From contig NZ_CP026031.1 of assembly GCF_003726095.1 (NCBI RefSeq), positions 1,302,001-1,366,000 of the forward strand: DNA of 64,000 nt, given 5' to 3'. Below, in pieces: positions 56,035-64,000 of this stretch. The translations under genes were made by a program, and so were the position numbers. How positions within the stretch are numbered: the stretch's first letter is position 1; every line of letters starts with the position of its first letter. Under the pieces are notes generated by a model. The model made no database searches and was not told the DNA's origin. It was given only the letters and a program-made list of their open reading frames with translations. This stretch comes from Niallia circulans (GTDB taxonomy: Bacteria > Bacillota > Bacilli > Bacillales > Cytobacillaceae).

Positions 56035-56658
56035 TTATAAAAAGAACTGAATTCCGCGAATCCCAAAATAACCTCCAAACAAAACAAGAATCAGGCCAGA
56101 AATTCTACTAACAAAAGTGATTAGCTGTTCAGATACGACATTTCGGAAAAAACTGGACAGCACCGATACGGTAATATCCCAGATTGCTACGCCAAATAAC
56201 ATGCATCCCGTATATAGAAGTACCGTGCTTGTACTAAAATTATGTATAGTAGAGGCTAAAATAGATCCATATATTCCTAACCAGAAGATAATCGATAACG
56301 GATTCATAATACTCATCAGCAATCCTGTAACAAATGACCGAAGCATAGAATTATTGTCTTTACCCCTACTTGATATAGTGCTAGTTTTAGTCATGACTCC
56401 TTCTATTCCTGTGTAGATGAGGACAAATGCACCGAACAACCAAAGAAAGGTTTGAACAATTGGGATATTAGCCAATTTTGCCACGCCAAAGTATACGAGA
56501 ATGATAAAGAATACATCACCTAAGAGAGAACCTAGCGACAGAACCCAAGCATGGTGAAATCCATACCTAAGTCCTCTGTTTATAACCGCCGCATTTACTG
56601 GCCCTATCGGGGCTGCTAATGATAAACCCAAGGCAATATAATATAAAATACTGTCCAT
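56035..56658 (-). CDS. LysE/RhtB family translocator (second copy)
   Basis: This 207-residue membrane exporter with six hydrophobic segments has the family motif LAAPIGPVNAAVINRG. ATG 56658 has AGGAGG 6-7 nt upstream; the longer frame upstream has no site and does not align to the family. It is a paralogue of the gene at 43695-44336. Substrate unknown. Confidence 0.92.
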   Translation of the reverse strand: MDSILYYIALGLSLAAPIGPVNAAVINRGLRYGFHHAWVLSLGSLLGDVFFIILVYFGVAKLANIPIVQTFLWLFGAFVLIYTGIEGVMTKTSTISSRGKDNNSMLRSFVTGLLMSIMNPLSIIFWLGIYGSILASTIHNFSTSTVLLYTGCMLFGVAIWDITVSVLSSFFRNVVSEQLITFVSRISGLILVLFGGYFGIRGIQFFL

Positions 56659-56899
56659 AAAGATCCTCCTAATATAAACGTCTATAATTAACGTATTCAA
56701 TAAGGAGAGCATGTACCACATTTTTAGAAAACTTTTTCCATTCATAATTGGATTGTCTATATTTTGCAAAAGCAAAATCGAATAGTAAGTACTTCTATTG
56801 AAAGAGAGGACATCTTTTAATAATAGACTGACAATGATATAATATTAAAAAAGAAAATACCTATTTGCCTATAATTATTTTTTAGTAGGAGACATAACT

Positions 56900-58156
56900 A
56901 TGAATGAAAATGATACGCCATCTCTTGATTTTTTTCGCATGGTTGTTGAACATGTAAGTGACTGGATATGGCAATTAAACGAACATTGGCAATTTACGTA
57001 TTCCAATTCAATCGTTGAAGACATATTAGGTTATTCATCTGCTGAAATACTTGGGCAATCTCTGTTTTCTTATATTAAAGCAGATGAAATTCCAACATTA
57101 AAAACAATATTTTCAACCGCTAAGGAACATAGCAAAATTCTCCATAATATGGACTTCACCATGATACACCGAAATGGCTATGATGTATTGATCGAAACAA
57201 ATGCGAAGCCTATAATAAATAGTCAAAACAAAGCAATCGGATATAGAGGAATCAATCGAGATATTACCTTATGGAAGAAAAATCAAGAGCGTCAGCAACA
57301 ATTACTAGATATAATTGAGGCTTCTCCAGATTTTATAGCGACGGCAGACAGTAAAGGAAATACCACTTATTTAAATCCTTCTGCTCGATTCTTTCTTGGC
57401 ATTTCTGAAAGTACGGAAGACTTGCAATCTGTGAATGCACAACTTTGGACAAATAAATTTGTTGAATTAAATGAAAACGGCATTTCAAACGAAAAAAGTA
57501 TATGGCAAGGAGAAAATGTCCTATGCAACGCACTCGGGAAACAAGTTCCTGTATCGCAAACTATTGTCAGTCATAAAGCTACCTATCAAAATGTTCATTT
57601 TCTTTCCACCATTGCAAGAGATATATCAGAAAGAAAGGCATATGAAGCAATTATTAAACGCCAAGCACTATACGATACATTAACAGAACTGCCTAATAGA
57701 CGCTATTTATATAAAACCATGACTGAATTAATAGAAGTCCAGAATGAAAGCCATTCATTTGCTTTACTGTTTATAGACATTGATGACTTTAAACAAATAA
57801 ATGATTCATTAGGACACAAATACGGTGATCGAGCATTGAAGCTGATTGCAGCTAGGATGAAAGGATCAATCAGAGAAACAGATTTTTTATGTCGTTTGGG
57901 TGGAGATGAATTTATTCTTCTCATTAAGGATATGAATACAGAACATGAATTAGAAAATTACGCCAAGAGAATACTTGCTATCTTTAATCATCCTCTTCGA
58001 ATGGACAATAAACTTTATTCTATATCTTGCAGTATCGGTATCAGTATCTATCCATATCATGGGAAAGATATCGAAACATTAATGCAAAATGCTGATAAAA
58101 TTATGTATCATATGAAAAAATCAGGGAAAAACGGATATCAAATAACTAAACAATAA
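56900..58156 (+). CDS. PAS-PAS-GGDEF diguanylate cyclase
   Basis: This 418-residue soluble protein has two PAS domains (about residues 8-128 and 135-250) and a C-terminal GGDEF domain with DTLTELPNRR and CRLGGDEFIL. The active-site loop is intact and a full RxxD inhibitory site (RETD) lies five residues before GGDEF, so product feedback by cyclic-di-GMP is expected. No membrane segment, so it reads an internal or redox-type signal. Site GTAGGAG precedes the ATG. Confidence 0.94.
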   Translation: MNENDTPSLDFFRMVVEHVSDWIWQLNEHWQFTYSNSIVEDILGYSSAEILGQSLFSYIKADEIPTLKTIFSTAKEHSKILHNMDFTMIHRNGYDVLIETNAKPIINSQNKAIGYRGINRDITLWKKNQERQQQLLDIIEASPDFIATADSKGNTTYLNPSARFFLGISESTEDLQSVNAQLWTNKFVELNENGISNEKSIWQGENVLCNALGKQVPVSQTIVSHKATYQNVHFLSTIARDISERKAYEAIIKRQALYDTLTELPNRRYLYKTMTELIEVQNESHSFALLFIDIDDFKQINDSLGHKYGDRALKLIAARMKGSIRETDFLCRLGGDEFILLIKDMNTEHELENYAKRILAIFNHPLRMDNKLYSISCSIGISIYPYHGKDIETLMQNADKIMYHMKKSGKNGYQITKQ

Positions 58157-58163
58157 AAAATTT

Positions 58164-58194
58164 GATTCAAAGGCAAATGTCTTTGGGTCTTTTT
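58164..58194 (+). terminator. Terminator after GGDEF gene
   Basis: GATTCAAAG and CTTTGGGTC pair over 9 positions (two G-U), followed by TTTTT. Confidence 0.7.
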
Positions 58195-58431
58195 GTTCAT
58201 AGGTACAAGGACCCGCTATTAAAATCTATCTTTAAATACTTTCGATGATTCTTGGAAAATTCAATTGGCAGAAGGGCTGTTTGCAACTATTTTCATATAA
58301 TAAAAGTTGCATAATTATCCCAACTTATCTAACTATTGAAGGATTTTGTAGAATATCATCGAAAAATAATGAAAAAGAATGTATAATAGGTACTTAGGAA
58401 AGTAGATTCTGAAAGAGGGAGGATCTTTAAA

Positions 58432-58806
58432 ATGGAATGGACACTAGCCATATTGTTTATTGCAGCAGCCATTTTGCTCATTACTTCCGTAATTAAAGCA
58501 AAACAAACGTCAAAATCAGAGCAACGTGAAATAGATGTAATTCACCTTTCTGTGATGGAAGAAATAGCACAGTTGCAAAAACAAATACGCCATCTTGAGT
58601 TGGACATAGAAATATTAGAAAAACAAACAGGCGTTCAGCTAGCTTCTAAAGACCGAATGGTTTTACGAGAAGTGCTTGACTTGCATAGACGTAAGTATTC
58701 AGTTGAAACAATTGCAGCTCAAAAAAAGCTTACTCAAGCTGAAGTAGAAGAAATGTTAGCTCCTTACTTAACTGGAAAAGAGGAAAGGAGAAGTGTTTTA
58801 CAATGA
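58432..58806 (+). CDS. Small membrane-anchored coiled-coil protein
   Basis: The N-terminal membrane helix (MEWTLAILFIAAAILLITSV) is followed by a coiled coil (about residues 35-65, EIAQLQKQIRHLELDIEIL). A short helix-turn-helix-like end with KLTQAEVEEMLAPYL closes the 124 residues. It overlaps the following gene by 4 bp (ATGA), so the two form an operon. The pair recalls YqzC/YqzD-type Bacillus proteins, but I cannot confirm that. GAGGGAGG precedes the ATG. Confidence 0.7.
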   Translation: MEWTLAILFIAAAILLITSVIKAKQTSKSEQREIDVIHLSVMEEIAQLQKQIRHLELDIEILEKQTGVQLASKDRMVLREVLDLHRRKYSVETIAAQKKLTQAEVEEMLAPYLTGKEERRSVLQ

Positions 58807-59354
58807 AGCCATCAATAATTACCAGCTTCGCAGCGGGGGTTCTTTTAGCGACTTCTGTTAGTGGCATTGTCTATTTTTCTACGAAGGATGATACAGCGAA
58901 TGCTAAAACAAACAATAATGTCCAAAAAGTAGATAAAGTAGCAAGTGATGCAGCAAATACGCCAACTGTTGAAGAAATGAAAGATATCTTAACAAGCAGT
59001 GGCTATGTCGTTCAAACTTCTGATGAAGCAAAGAAAAAAGAAGATGATGTGAAGAAACAAGCATCTAAATCTAATACTTCTGAAGAAAAGAAAGATGACA
59101 AAGACAAAAAAGAAGAAGATAAGAAAAAAGAGGAAGTTAAAACAGTTACTGTTAAAGTTTCAAGTGGTATGACTAGTTATGATGTAGGAAGCATTTTACA
59201 TGATGAAAAAATCATTAAAGAAAGTGCCTTAGAATTCTCGCAAAAAGTAGATAAAAAAGGCGTAGCAGAATACTTAAAACTAGGATCGTTTAAAATTAAA
59301 AGCGATATGTCAACCGACGAAATTATTTCCACTATCTTCAAAAAAAGAAGTTAA
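58803..59354 (+). CDS. MltG/YceG-like N-terminal-domain protein without catalytic domain
   Basis: This 183-residue protein has an N-terminal membrane anchor (ITSFAAGVLLATSVSGIVYF) and a very Lys/Glu/Asp-rich linker (about residues 75-120). A C-terminal domain of about 60 residues (VKVSSGMTSYDVGSIL, GSFKIKSDMSTDEII) resembles the LysM-like N-terminal module of the endolytic transglycosylase MltG. The transglycosylase domain itself is absent. It may regulate or bind peptidoglycan. Coupled to the upstream gene. Confidence 0.75.
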   Translation: MKPSIITSFAAGVLLATSVSGIVYFSTKDDTANAKTNNNVQKVDKVASDAANTPTVEEMKDILTSSGYVVQTSDEAKKKEDDVKKQASKSNTSEEKKDDKDKKEEDKKKEEVKTVTVKVSSGMTSYDVGSILHDEKIIKESALEFSQKVDKKGVAEYLKLGSFKIKSDMSTDEIISTIFKKRS

Positions 59355-59358
59355 CTTA

Positions 59359-59402
59359 TAAAAGCTTGTCCGAAGTTTTCCTTTGGACAAGCTTTTATTT
59401 TT
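59359..59402 (+). terminator. Terminator after MltG-like gene
   Basis: TAAAAGCTTGTCC and GGACAAGCTTTTA form a perfect 13-bp stem followed by TTTTTTTA-like sequence. Confidence 0.9.
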
Positions 59403-59501
59403 TATGAAACAATTTTTCATATGGAAGTTTTCCTTTTTAGATTGATTCCCCAAGCTATTTCATACAAGCATCATAATCTATACAGAAGGGAGAATCAGAA
59501 A

Positions 59502-59803
59502 ATGCCAAAAAAAGAAGGAAAAGAAATCCGATTAAACTATGCTTGCCTGGCGGATATCGATATTGCGGACCCGGCTGCAGTGGCCCTGGTGCACCGATCA
59601 ATTATGTTGACTCCTGTTGTCGAAGGCATGATCAATGTGTAGAGACATATGGTTCTTGTCGCTATTGTGACGAAAAATTACTCCATTGTGTCCAATCAAA
59701 ATCTAGAGAACGAACTCAAGAAGGGAAGACAGCCAGACTGATCTCTGACTTCATGCGATTTCGACTGGAAATCAATGGCGGATGGAGAGGCAGACGCTTA
59801 TAA
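59502..59803 (+). CDS. Phospholipase A2-like (parvovirus VP1-type) mini-protein, reading frame needs a -1 shift
   Basis: The PLA2-like core YRYCGPGCSGPGAP, then DSCCRRHDQC with the catalytic His-Asp, is coded in one frame ending at 59803. That frame has a matching basic N-terminus (AKKRRKRNPIKLC) but no start codon. The only start with a ribosome site (AAGGGAG, 9 nt spacing) is ATG 59502 in the neighbouring frame. A -1 shift, or one extra A, at the A7 run 59507-59513 joins them as MPKK-RRKRNP. Similar Cys-rich mini-proteins occur in Bacillus. It is either a recoding or slippage gene or an indel artefact. A TTG at 59543 could start a truncated form. Confidence 0.72.
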
Positions 59804-59844
59804 GTTCCTATAACGCGGCATCGGTGATTTTCATTTCTAGATTT

Positions 59845-59898
59845 AAAAAATGGACATCTTACTTTTCGAATTATTCGTTAGTAAGATGTCCATTTTTT
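59845..59898. terminator. Bidirectional terminator, PLA2-like / DUF1906
   Basis: AAAAAATGGACATCTTACT and AGTAAGATGTCCATTTTTT form a perfect 19-bp stem with a 16-nt loop. Confidence 0.92.
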
Positions 59899-61165
59899 AT
59901 TGTTTCCATAATACATTTGTCAGTTTGCTGTCGAATAGATTAGTATCTATATTACATGTCTGATCATTAATACCATATTGCCAGCCATAGGCAAGCGACT
60001 CTTCCGGTGCATCCACTTTAAATTTGGGAGCATCTTCTTCTGTAGTTATCCCAATATTAGGAGAGGCAGACCATAGAAATGTATTATCTTTTATTTCCTC
60101 TTTGTTTTTTACAGCTTCATTAAAGGAAACAGTTAACGCTTCATCTTTATCAAAAATACCATAAATAGCAGGCTTATAGATAGATTTACTAACTTCGGCA
60201 TACCAACCTTCTATAAAGGCGGCATCCACAGGATAATTGGGTTCTATATCCGCAAAAATGGCTACACCATCTGGGGCTCCAAGCTCCTTAGCCAACTCAA
60301 TTGCCTTCTTCGCTTCACTTACACCATTATCATACCCTGTTGCGTCTGTAAACCCATTATATATTAGTAAGATATCCGCTTCATTGGAATGAATTAAATC
60401 GACTTGATCTGCCGTCAAGCCATGAGAAACACCTTCATTTGTTCCTAGATAGCGTGCAATCACTTTAGGATTTCCAAAGTTATCTCTTACACAAGCAAGA
60501 AAATCCTGTGTTGTTTCACTTGCAGAATCAATTCCCCATAAATAGGATGTTTTTTCCTTGTTTTCCTCATTTCCGTTTGTTTCTTTCCCGTCGTTTTCCT
60601 CCTTACCATTATCTTCTTTATTATTTCCGTTGTCGTTTGTATCTCCATTATCATTATTGGAAGATTCTTTCTTCCCATTTGTATTAACTTCATTGGAGAC
60701 ATTAACGTCCACATTTAAATCTAAATCATTCAATATATTATTCGCTAGCTCTGCTTTATTACTAGAGAGAATATTATTCGTAATATTATTATTGGTCGTA
60801 CCATTTACCTGTCCTTTTAACAAGTTTTCAATAGCATTATTAATAGTAACAGATGCTTCGTTTTCTGTCTTATTTTCAATACTATTATCAATTGTTGCTT
60901 CTTTATCTTCTAAATCATTTTTCACCTTATTTTCTATTGTTGCTTTAGATTCGCCACTCACTATATTTTGTATATTGTTTGTTACAGAAATATTAACATT
61001 GCCTTGACCGCTTTCCGTTGTGACATTACTTTCGGAATTAACTGAATTGCCTTTTTCTTTGTCCGCTTCCACTTTATTTGCTTGAAAAAGCAAAACAGTA
61101 ACAATTCCAGAAAAAAGAATCAAGAAAGTAGCAGCTGCTATAAGAAGGTATTTCTTCCAATCCAT
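59897..61165 (-). CDS. Surface protein with C-terminal DUF1906 glycoside-hydrolase-like domain
   Basis: This 422-residue protein has an N-terminal membrane anchor (YLLIAAATFLILFSGIVTVL). A repetitive Asn/Ile/Val-rich section (about residues 40-165) has recurring INNAIENLL-like units, and an Asn/Asp/Glu/Lys spacer (about 165-205) follows. The C-terminal DUF1906 domain (about 207-422) starts LWGIDSASETTQDFL and includes VAIFADIEPNY. DUF1906 is a TIM-barrel fold related to glycoside hydrolase 25-like proteins; activity is unproven. AGGAAAGGTG precedes the ATG. Probably exposed at the cell wall. Confidence 0.88.
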   Translation of the reverse strand: MDWKKYLLIAAATFLILFSGIVTVLLFQANKVEADKEKGNSVNSESNVTTESGQGNVNISVTNNIQNIVSGESKATIENKVKNDLEDKEATIDNSIENKTENEASVTINNAIENLLKGQVNGTTNNNITNNILSSNKAELANNILNDLDLNVDVNVSNEVNTNGKKESSNNDNGDTNDNGNNKEDNGKEENDGKETNGNEENKEKTSYLWGIDSASETTQDFLACVRDNFGNPKVIARYLGTNEGVSHGLTADQVDLIHSNEADILLIYNGFTDATGYDNGVSEAKKAIELAKELGAPDGVAIFADIEPNYPVDAAFIEGWYAEVSKSIYKPAIYGIFDKDEALTVSFNEAVKNKEEIKDNTFLWSASPNIGITTEEDAPKFKVDAPEESLAYGWQYGINDQTCNIDTNLFDSKLTNVLWKQ

Positions 61166-61288
61166 TCTGTCACACCTTTCCTAATTTACTTACTTTATAA
61201 AGTATGTAAATTAGGGAATTTGGGTGTGGGCTATTTTTGGAGAGAATATCTTATCATTGCAGCTACAGCTAACAGAGGAATTAGATTA

Positions 61289-62242
<954 letters not shown>

Positions 62243-62327
62243 CTACTCTCCTTTTAAACCATTTATTAAATAGCGTTTGTCTATCACTTGTGAATTATGT
62301 ATTTTATACAAAGTGGACTGAAATCAT

Positions 62328-62362
62328 AAAAAAGAAGACATCATGCATATGATATCTCCTTT
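62328..62362 (-). terminator. Terminator of the 72-aa gene
   Basis: On the minus strand AAAGGAGATATC pairs with GATGTCTTCTTT (G-U pairs), followed by a T-run. Confidence 0.7.
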
Positions 62363-62369
62363 ACAATAT

Positions 62370-62588
62370 CTAACGCTTTCTTTTTTTATTATCTGTTGCA
62401 AGTACGGCTTTTTTTACCACCTTTTCAAATTCCACATTTACTTGATATACTTCTTCTTTTAGTTGATTCACGGAAAGGATCTTGCCTTTTCGTCCCTTTA
62501 TTTTTACTGGTTCATCAATATTCGGTATGTCTTGCCGTAATTGGGTTAATACATTGGTACTATTTTCAAAATAATGGACAGTAATCAT
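62370..62588 (-). CDS. Small conserved basic protein, 72 aa
   Basis: The protein has a beta-rich start (ITVHYFENSTNVLTQL), a central VKIKGRKGKILSVNQL stretch and a basic tail (NKKRKR). The GRKGK segment looks like a KOW- or SH3-type turn, but no family is certain. An AAAGGAGCG site precedes the ATG. It lies between ldh and an acetyltransferase on its own transcript with a terminator. Function unknown. Confidence 0.65.
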   Translation of the reverse strand: MITVHYFENSTNVLTQLRQDIPNIDEPVKIKGRKGKILSVNQLKEEVYQVNVEFEKVVKKAVLATDNKKRKR

Positions 62589-62779
62589 TCATTATCGCTC
62601 CTTTAAAGGAAGTTTTTTCGGATATTAAAATTAATATGGATAAAGGAAATAATTTAGAACGATAAACATGCTAGGCATTGGAAAGACAAACTTCCATTCA
62701 TTTAAAAATATTTTCAAACAAACTTACTTGATCTTCGCTTATAATAAGAAAAGAATAAACAAAGGTGAGGGAACCATAT

Positions 62780-63301
62780 ATGAACATTTCCTTTAAAAAA
62801 ATAGATAATCCAACTGATCAATTAGTTTCTTGTTTAAATAAGTGGGAAAATGATCCAAGACTTATCCCATTCATTCATCCTTGCAGAGATAAAGAGGATG
62901 CAGAAAACCGCGTACTTGTCACAATAGAGGATATAACAAAACGTTTAACCAATTACCATATGTATGCTATTTATTTAGATGATATACTTGTTGGAGAAAT
63001 GAATTATACGATTGATCCCGTCCATTTATATAAAAAAGAACAGGGGACCGCCTGGATCGCTATTACAATCGGCGAAGAAGTTGCAAGAGGAAAAGGGATC
63101 GGCTCAACATCATTAATCTACTTAGAAGAGCAGATCAAAAAACAAGGATTTAACAGGATTGAATTAGGCGTATTTGAATTTAATAAAAACGCATATAAAT
63201 TATATAAAAAGCTTGGATACCAAGAAATCGGCAAAAATAAATTCTTCACTTATTATCAAGATAGAATGTGGGATGATATTCGCATGGAAAAATATATATG
63301 A
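62780..63301 (+). CDS. GNAT family N-acetyltransferase
   Basis: This 173-residue acetyltransferase is of the RimJ/RimL-like layout, with acetyl-CoA motif VARGKGIGSTSLIYLEEQI and terminal NKNAYKLYKKLGYQEIG. ATG 62780 has GAGGG 8 nt upstream; GTG 62765 is part of the ribosome binding site. A terminator shared with ycgQ follows. Substrate unknown. Confidence 0.9.
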   Translation: MNISFKKIDNPTDQLVSCLNKWENDPRLIPFIHPCRDKEDAENRVLVTIEDITKRLTNYHMYAIYLDDILVGEMNYTIDPVHLYKKEQGTAWIAITIGEEVARGKGIGSTSLIYLEEQIKKQGFNRIELGVFEFNKNAYKLYKKLGYQEIGKNKFFTYYQDRMWDDIRMEKYI

Positions 63302-63352
63302 AAAAAAGGAGAGAAATGCTGCATATATGCAAACATTCTCTCCTTTTTTTTA
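63301..63352. terminator. Bidirectional terminator, GNAT / ycgQ
   Basis: AAAAAAAGGAGAGAAATG pairs with CATTCTCTCCTTTTTTT (one bulge) around a 15-nt loop. Confidence 0.9.
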
Positions 63353-64000
63353 ATACTGTCTATATACATAAGGATCATCTGGCTGATTAATGGACTTCCA
63401 ATCTGTAACTTTAAGAATCGGAATGGTTTTCTTAAATGGTTGATAGTACACTGTTTCAAGCTTACCTGTTACTTGAAGCCATTGGTCATTCTCTCTTTTC
63501 AATTCATCCGGAATATCAAGAAGCATTCCAAAAACACCCGCATCTGCAATACAATGGATAATACCAAAACGCAGGAGGAACAGCTGATTATTGGTTAAAT
63601 CCTCTTCCTTGTAAGTAAAGCCTGTCAATGTAATTTTTCTATCCATAAATTGTCCTGGGTAATTATAAATTGTTTCCAAATCATTTAAAAAATTATCTTC
63701 CCCTAATTTAATTTCAGGGAGATTCTTTATTTTATCTAAGCCTTTATCCATCACTTCTGCATAGCCTTCTTTGCCATAATAGCTACTCGTATTCGGCTGC
63801 AGGAATTGATGCTGACTATATTCATCTCCTTCATCATATGCAGGGAAGTAGAGTCCTTTTTTCTCCACAATATTCGAATCAAGAGTAGCCACTGGAAGGA
63901 TTAAACCAGTAAGAATAGGAATAAGCAAGGTTATAATCGTTAATCCACGTTTCCACCAACTATTTTCTTCATGAGCATGATCATGTCCACAATGATTACA
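63350..64000 (-). CDS. ycgQ: TIGR03943 family protein YcgQ (5' end outside window)
   Basis: This is the C-terminal part of a membrane protein whose start lies beyond the window. At the edge a His-rich cytoplasmic loop (HCGHDHAHEE) is visible, then a membrane helix (TIITLLIPILTGLILPVATL). An extracytoplasmic domain follows with YNYPGQF, FLLRFGIIHCIADAGVFG and a PDDPYVYRQY end. It matches B. subtilis YcgQ closely from memory. YcgQ works with the permease YcgR, which is not in view. The His-rich loop suggests metal binding. Confidence 0.9.
   Translation of the reverse strand, partial: CNHCGHDHAHEENSWWKRGLTIITLLIPILTGLILPVATLDSNIVEKKGLYFPAYDEGDEYSQHQFLQPNTSSYYGKEGYAEVMDKGLDKIKNLPEIKLGEDNFLNDLETIYNYPGQFMDRKITLTGFTYKEEDLTNNQLFLLRFGIIHCIADAGVFGMLLDIPDELKRENDQWLQVTGKLETVYYQPFKKTIPILKVTDWKSINQPDDPYVYRQY

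Noticed and set aside
59421..59642. 73-codon frame upstream of the PLA2-like core as a separate gene
   Set aside because: Only its start at ATG 59502 is useful; the rest is the wrong frame of the PLA2-like body.
62270..62320. Possible Rex operator upstream of ldh
   Set aside because: Only one half-site (TTGTGAA) is present; the second half is not at the required spacing.

Overview
The window looks like chromosomal DNA from a low-GC Bacillaceae (Bacillus/Niallia-like Firmicute). The evidence is AT-rich sequence, strong AGGAGG-type ribosome binding sites with many TTG/GTG starts, rho-independent terminators after most transcription units, and typical Bacillus genes: a SipS-type signal peptidase, DacC/PBP4a, LytST, YcgQ, a KatX-like catalase, PadR plus HAAS-domain pairs, an FMN riboswitch and a lysine riboswitch. 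I see no rRNA, tRNA, CRISPR array, prophage module or intact insertion sequence. It is ordinary chromosome, with the novelty in small genes, regulatory DNA and a few broken or recoded reading frames.

Layout. 0-4.6 kb: the end of a DUF4349 lipoprotein, an acetyltransferase, a signal peptidase I with an apparent AUU start, then a GntR/ABC-transporter operon preceded by a 20-bp perfect palindromic operator. 4.6-7.6 kb: a tyrosine recombinase, an SRPBCC protein and a chromate transporter. 7.6-9.95 kb (minus strand): riboflavin operon ribE-ribB-ribH under an FMN riboswitch, without ribD or a GTP cyclohydrolase II domain. 10-18.4 kb: MBL hydrolase, exonuclease III, ring-cleaving dioxygenase, HAD phosphatase, a MurG paralogue with an N-terminal frameshift, DEAD-box helicase, a conserved hypothetical and a STAS protein lacking the usual phospho-acceptors. 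18.7-25 kb: sparser accessory DNA with a beta-lactamase-fold protein, SDR epimerase, two overlapping tiny membrane ORFs, LprI-type lipoprotein, acetyltransferase, HxlR regulator and divergent quinone reductase.

25-44.4 kb: Fpg/Nei glycosylase, DacC, nucleoside hydrolase, RNase H with a viroplasmin domain, the LytS-LytT two-component system directly upstream of CstA (probably pyruvate sensing and uptake), a GGDEF-EAL protein, glutaminase, an E. coli-type SpeD, an M20 peptidase, a chemoreceptor, a cytoplasmic alpha-amylase and a LysE-type exporter. 44.6-55 kb: methionine aminopeptidase, a small secreted protein, a lysine-riboswitch-controlled amino-acid permease, a lipoprotein, a PadR/HAAS operon with tandem operators, an acetyltransferase, catalase, and htpG with a CIRCE operator. 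55-64 kb: a second MBL hydrolase, a second LysE exporter, a PAS-GGDEF cyclase, a two-gene membrane/MltG-like operon, a PLA2-like mini-protein whose reading frame needs a -1 shift at an A7 run, a DUF1906 surface protein, L-lactate dehydrogenase, a short conserved ORF, an acetyltransferase and the 3' part of ycgQ.

Functional themes are sensing and uptake of metabolites (LytST-CstA, lysine riboswitch, FMN riboswitch), cyclic-di-GMP signalling and chemotaxis, cell-wall enzymes, and stress or detoxification genes. Many genes are single transcription units closed by a terminator, often shared with a convergent neighbour. The items most worth following are the PLA2-like recoding candidate, the murG frameshift, the AUU start of the signal peptidase, the CIRCE site on htpG and several unassigned perfect inverted repeats.
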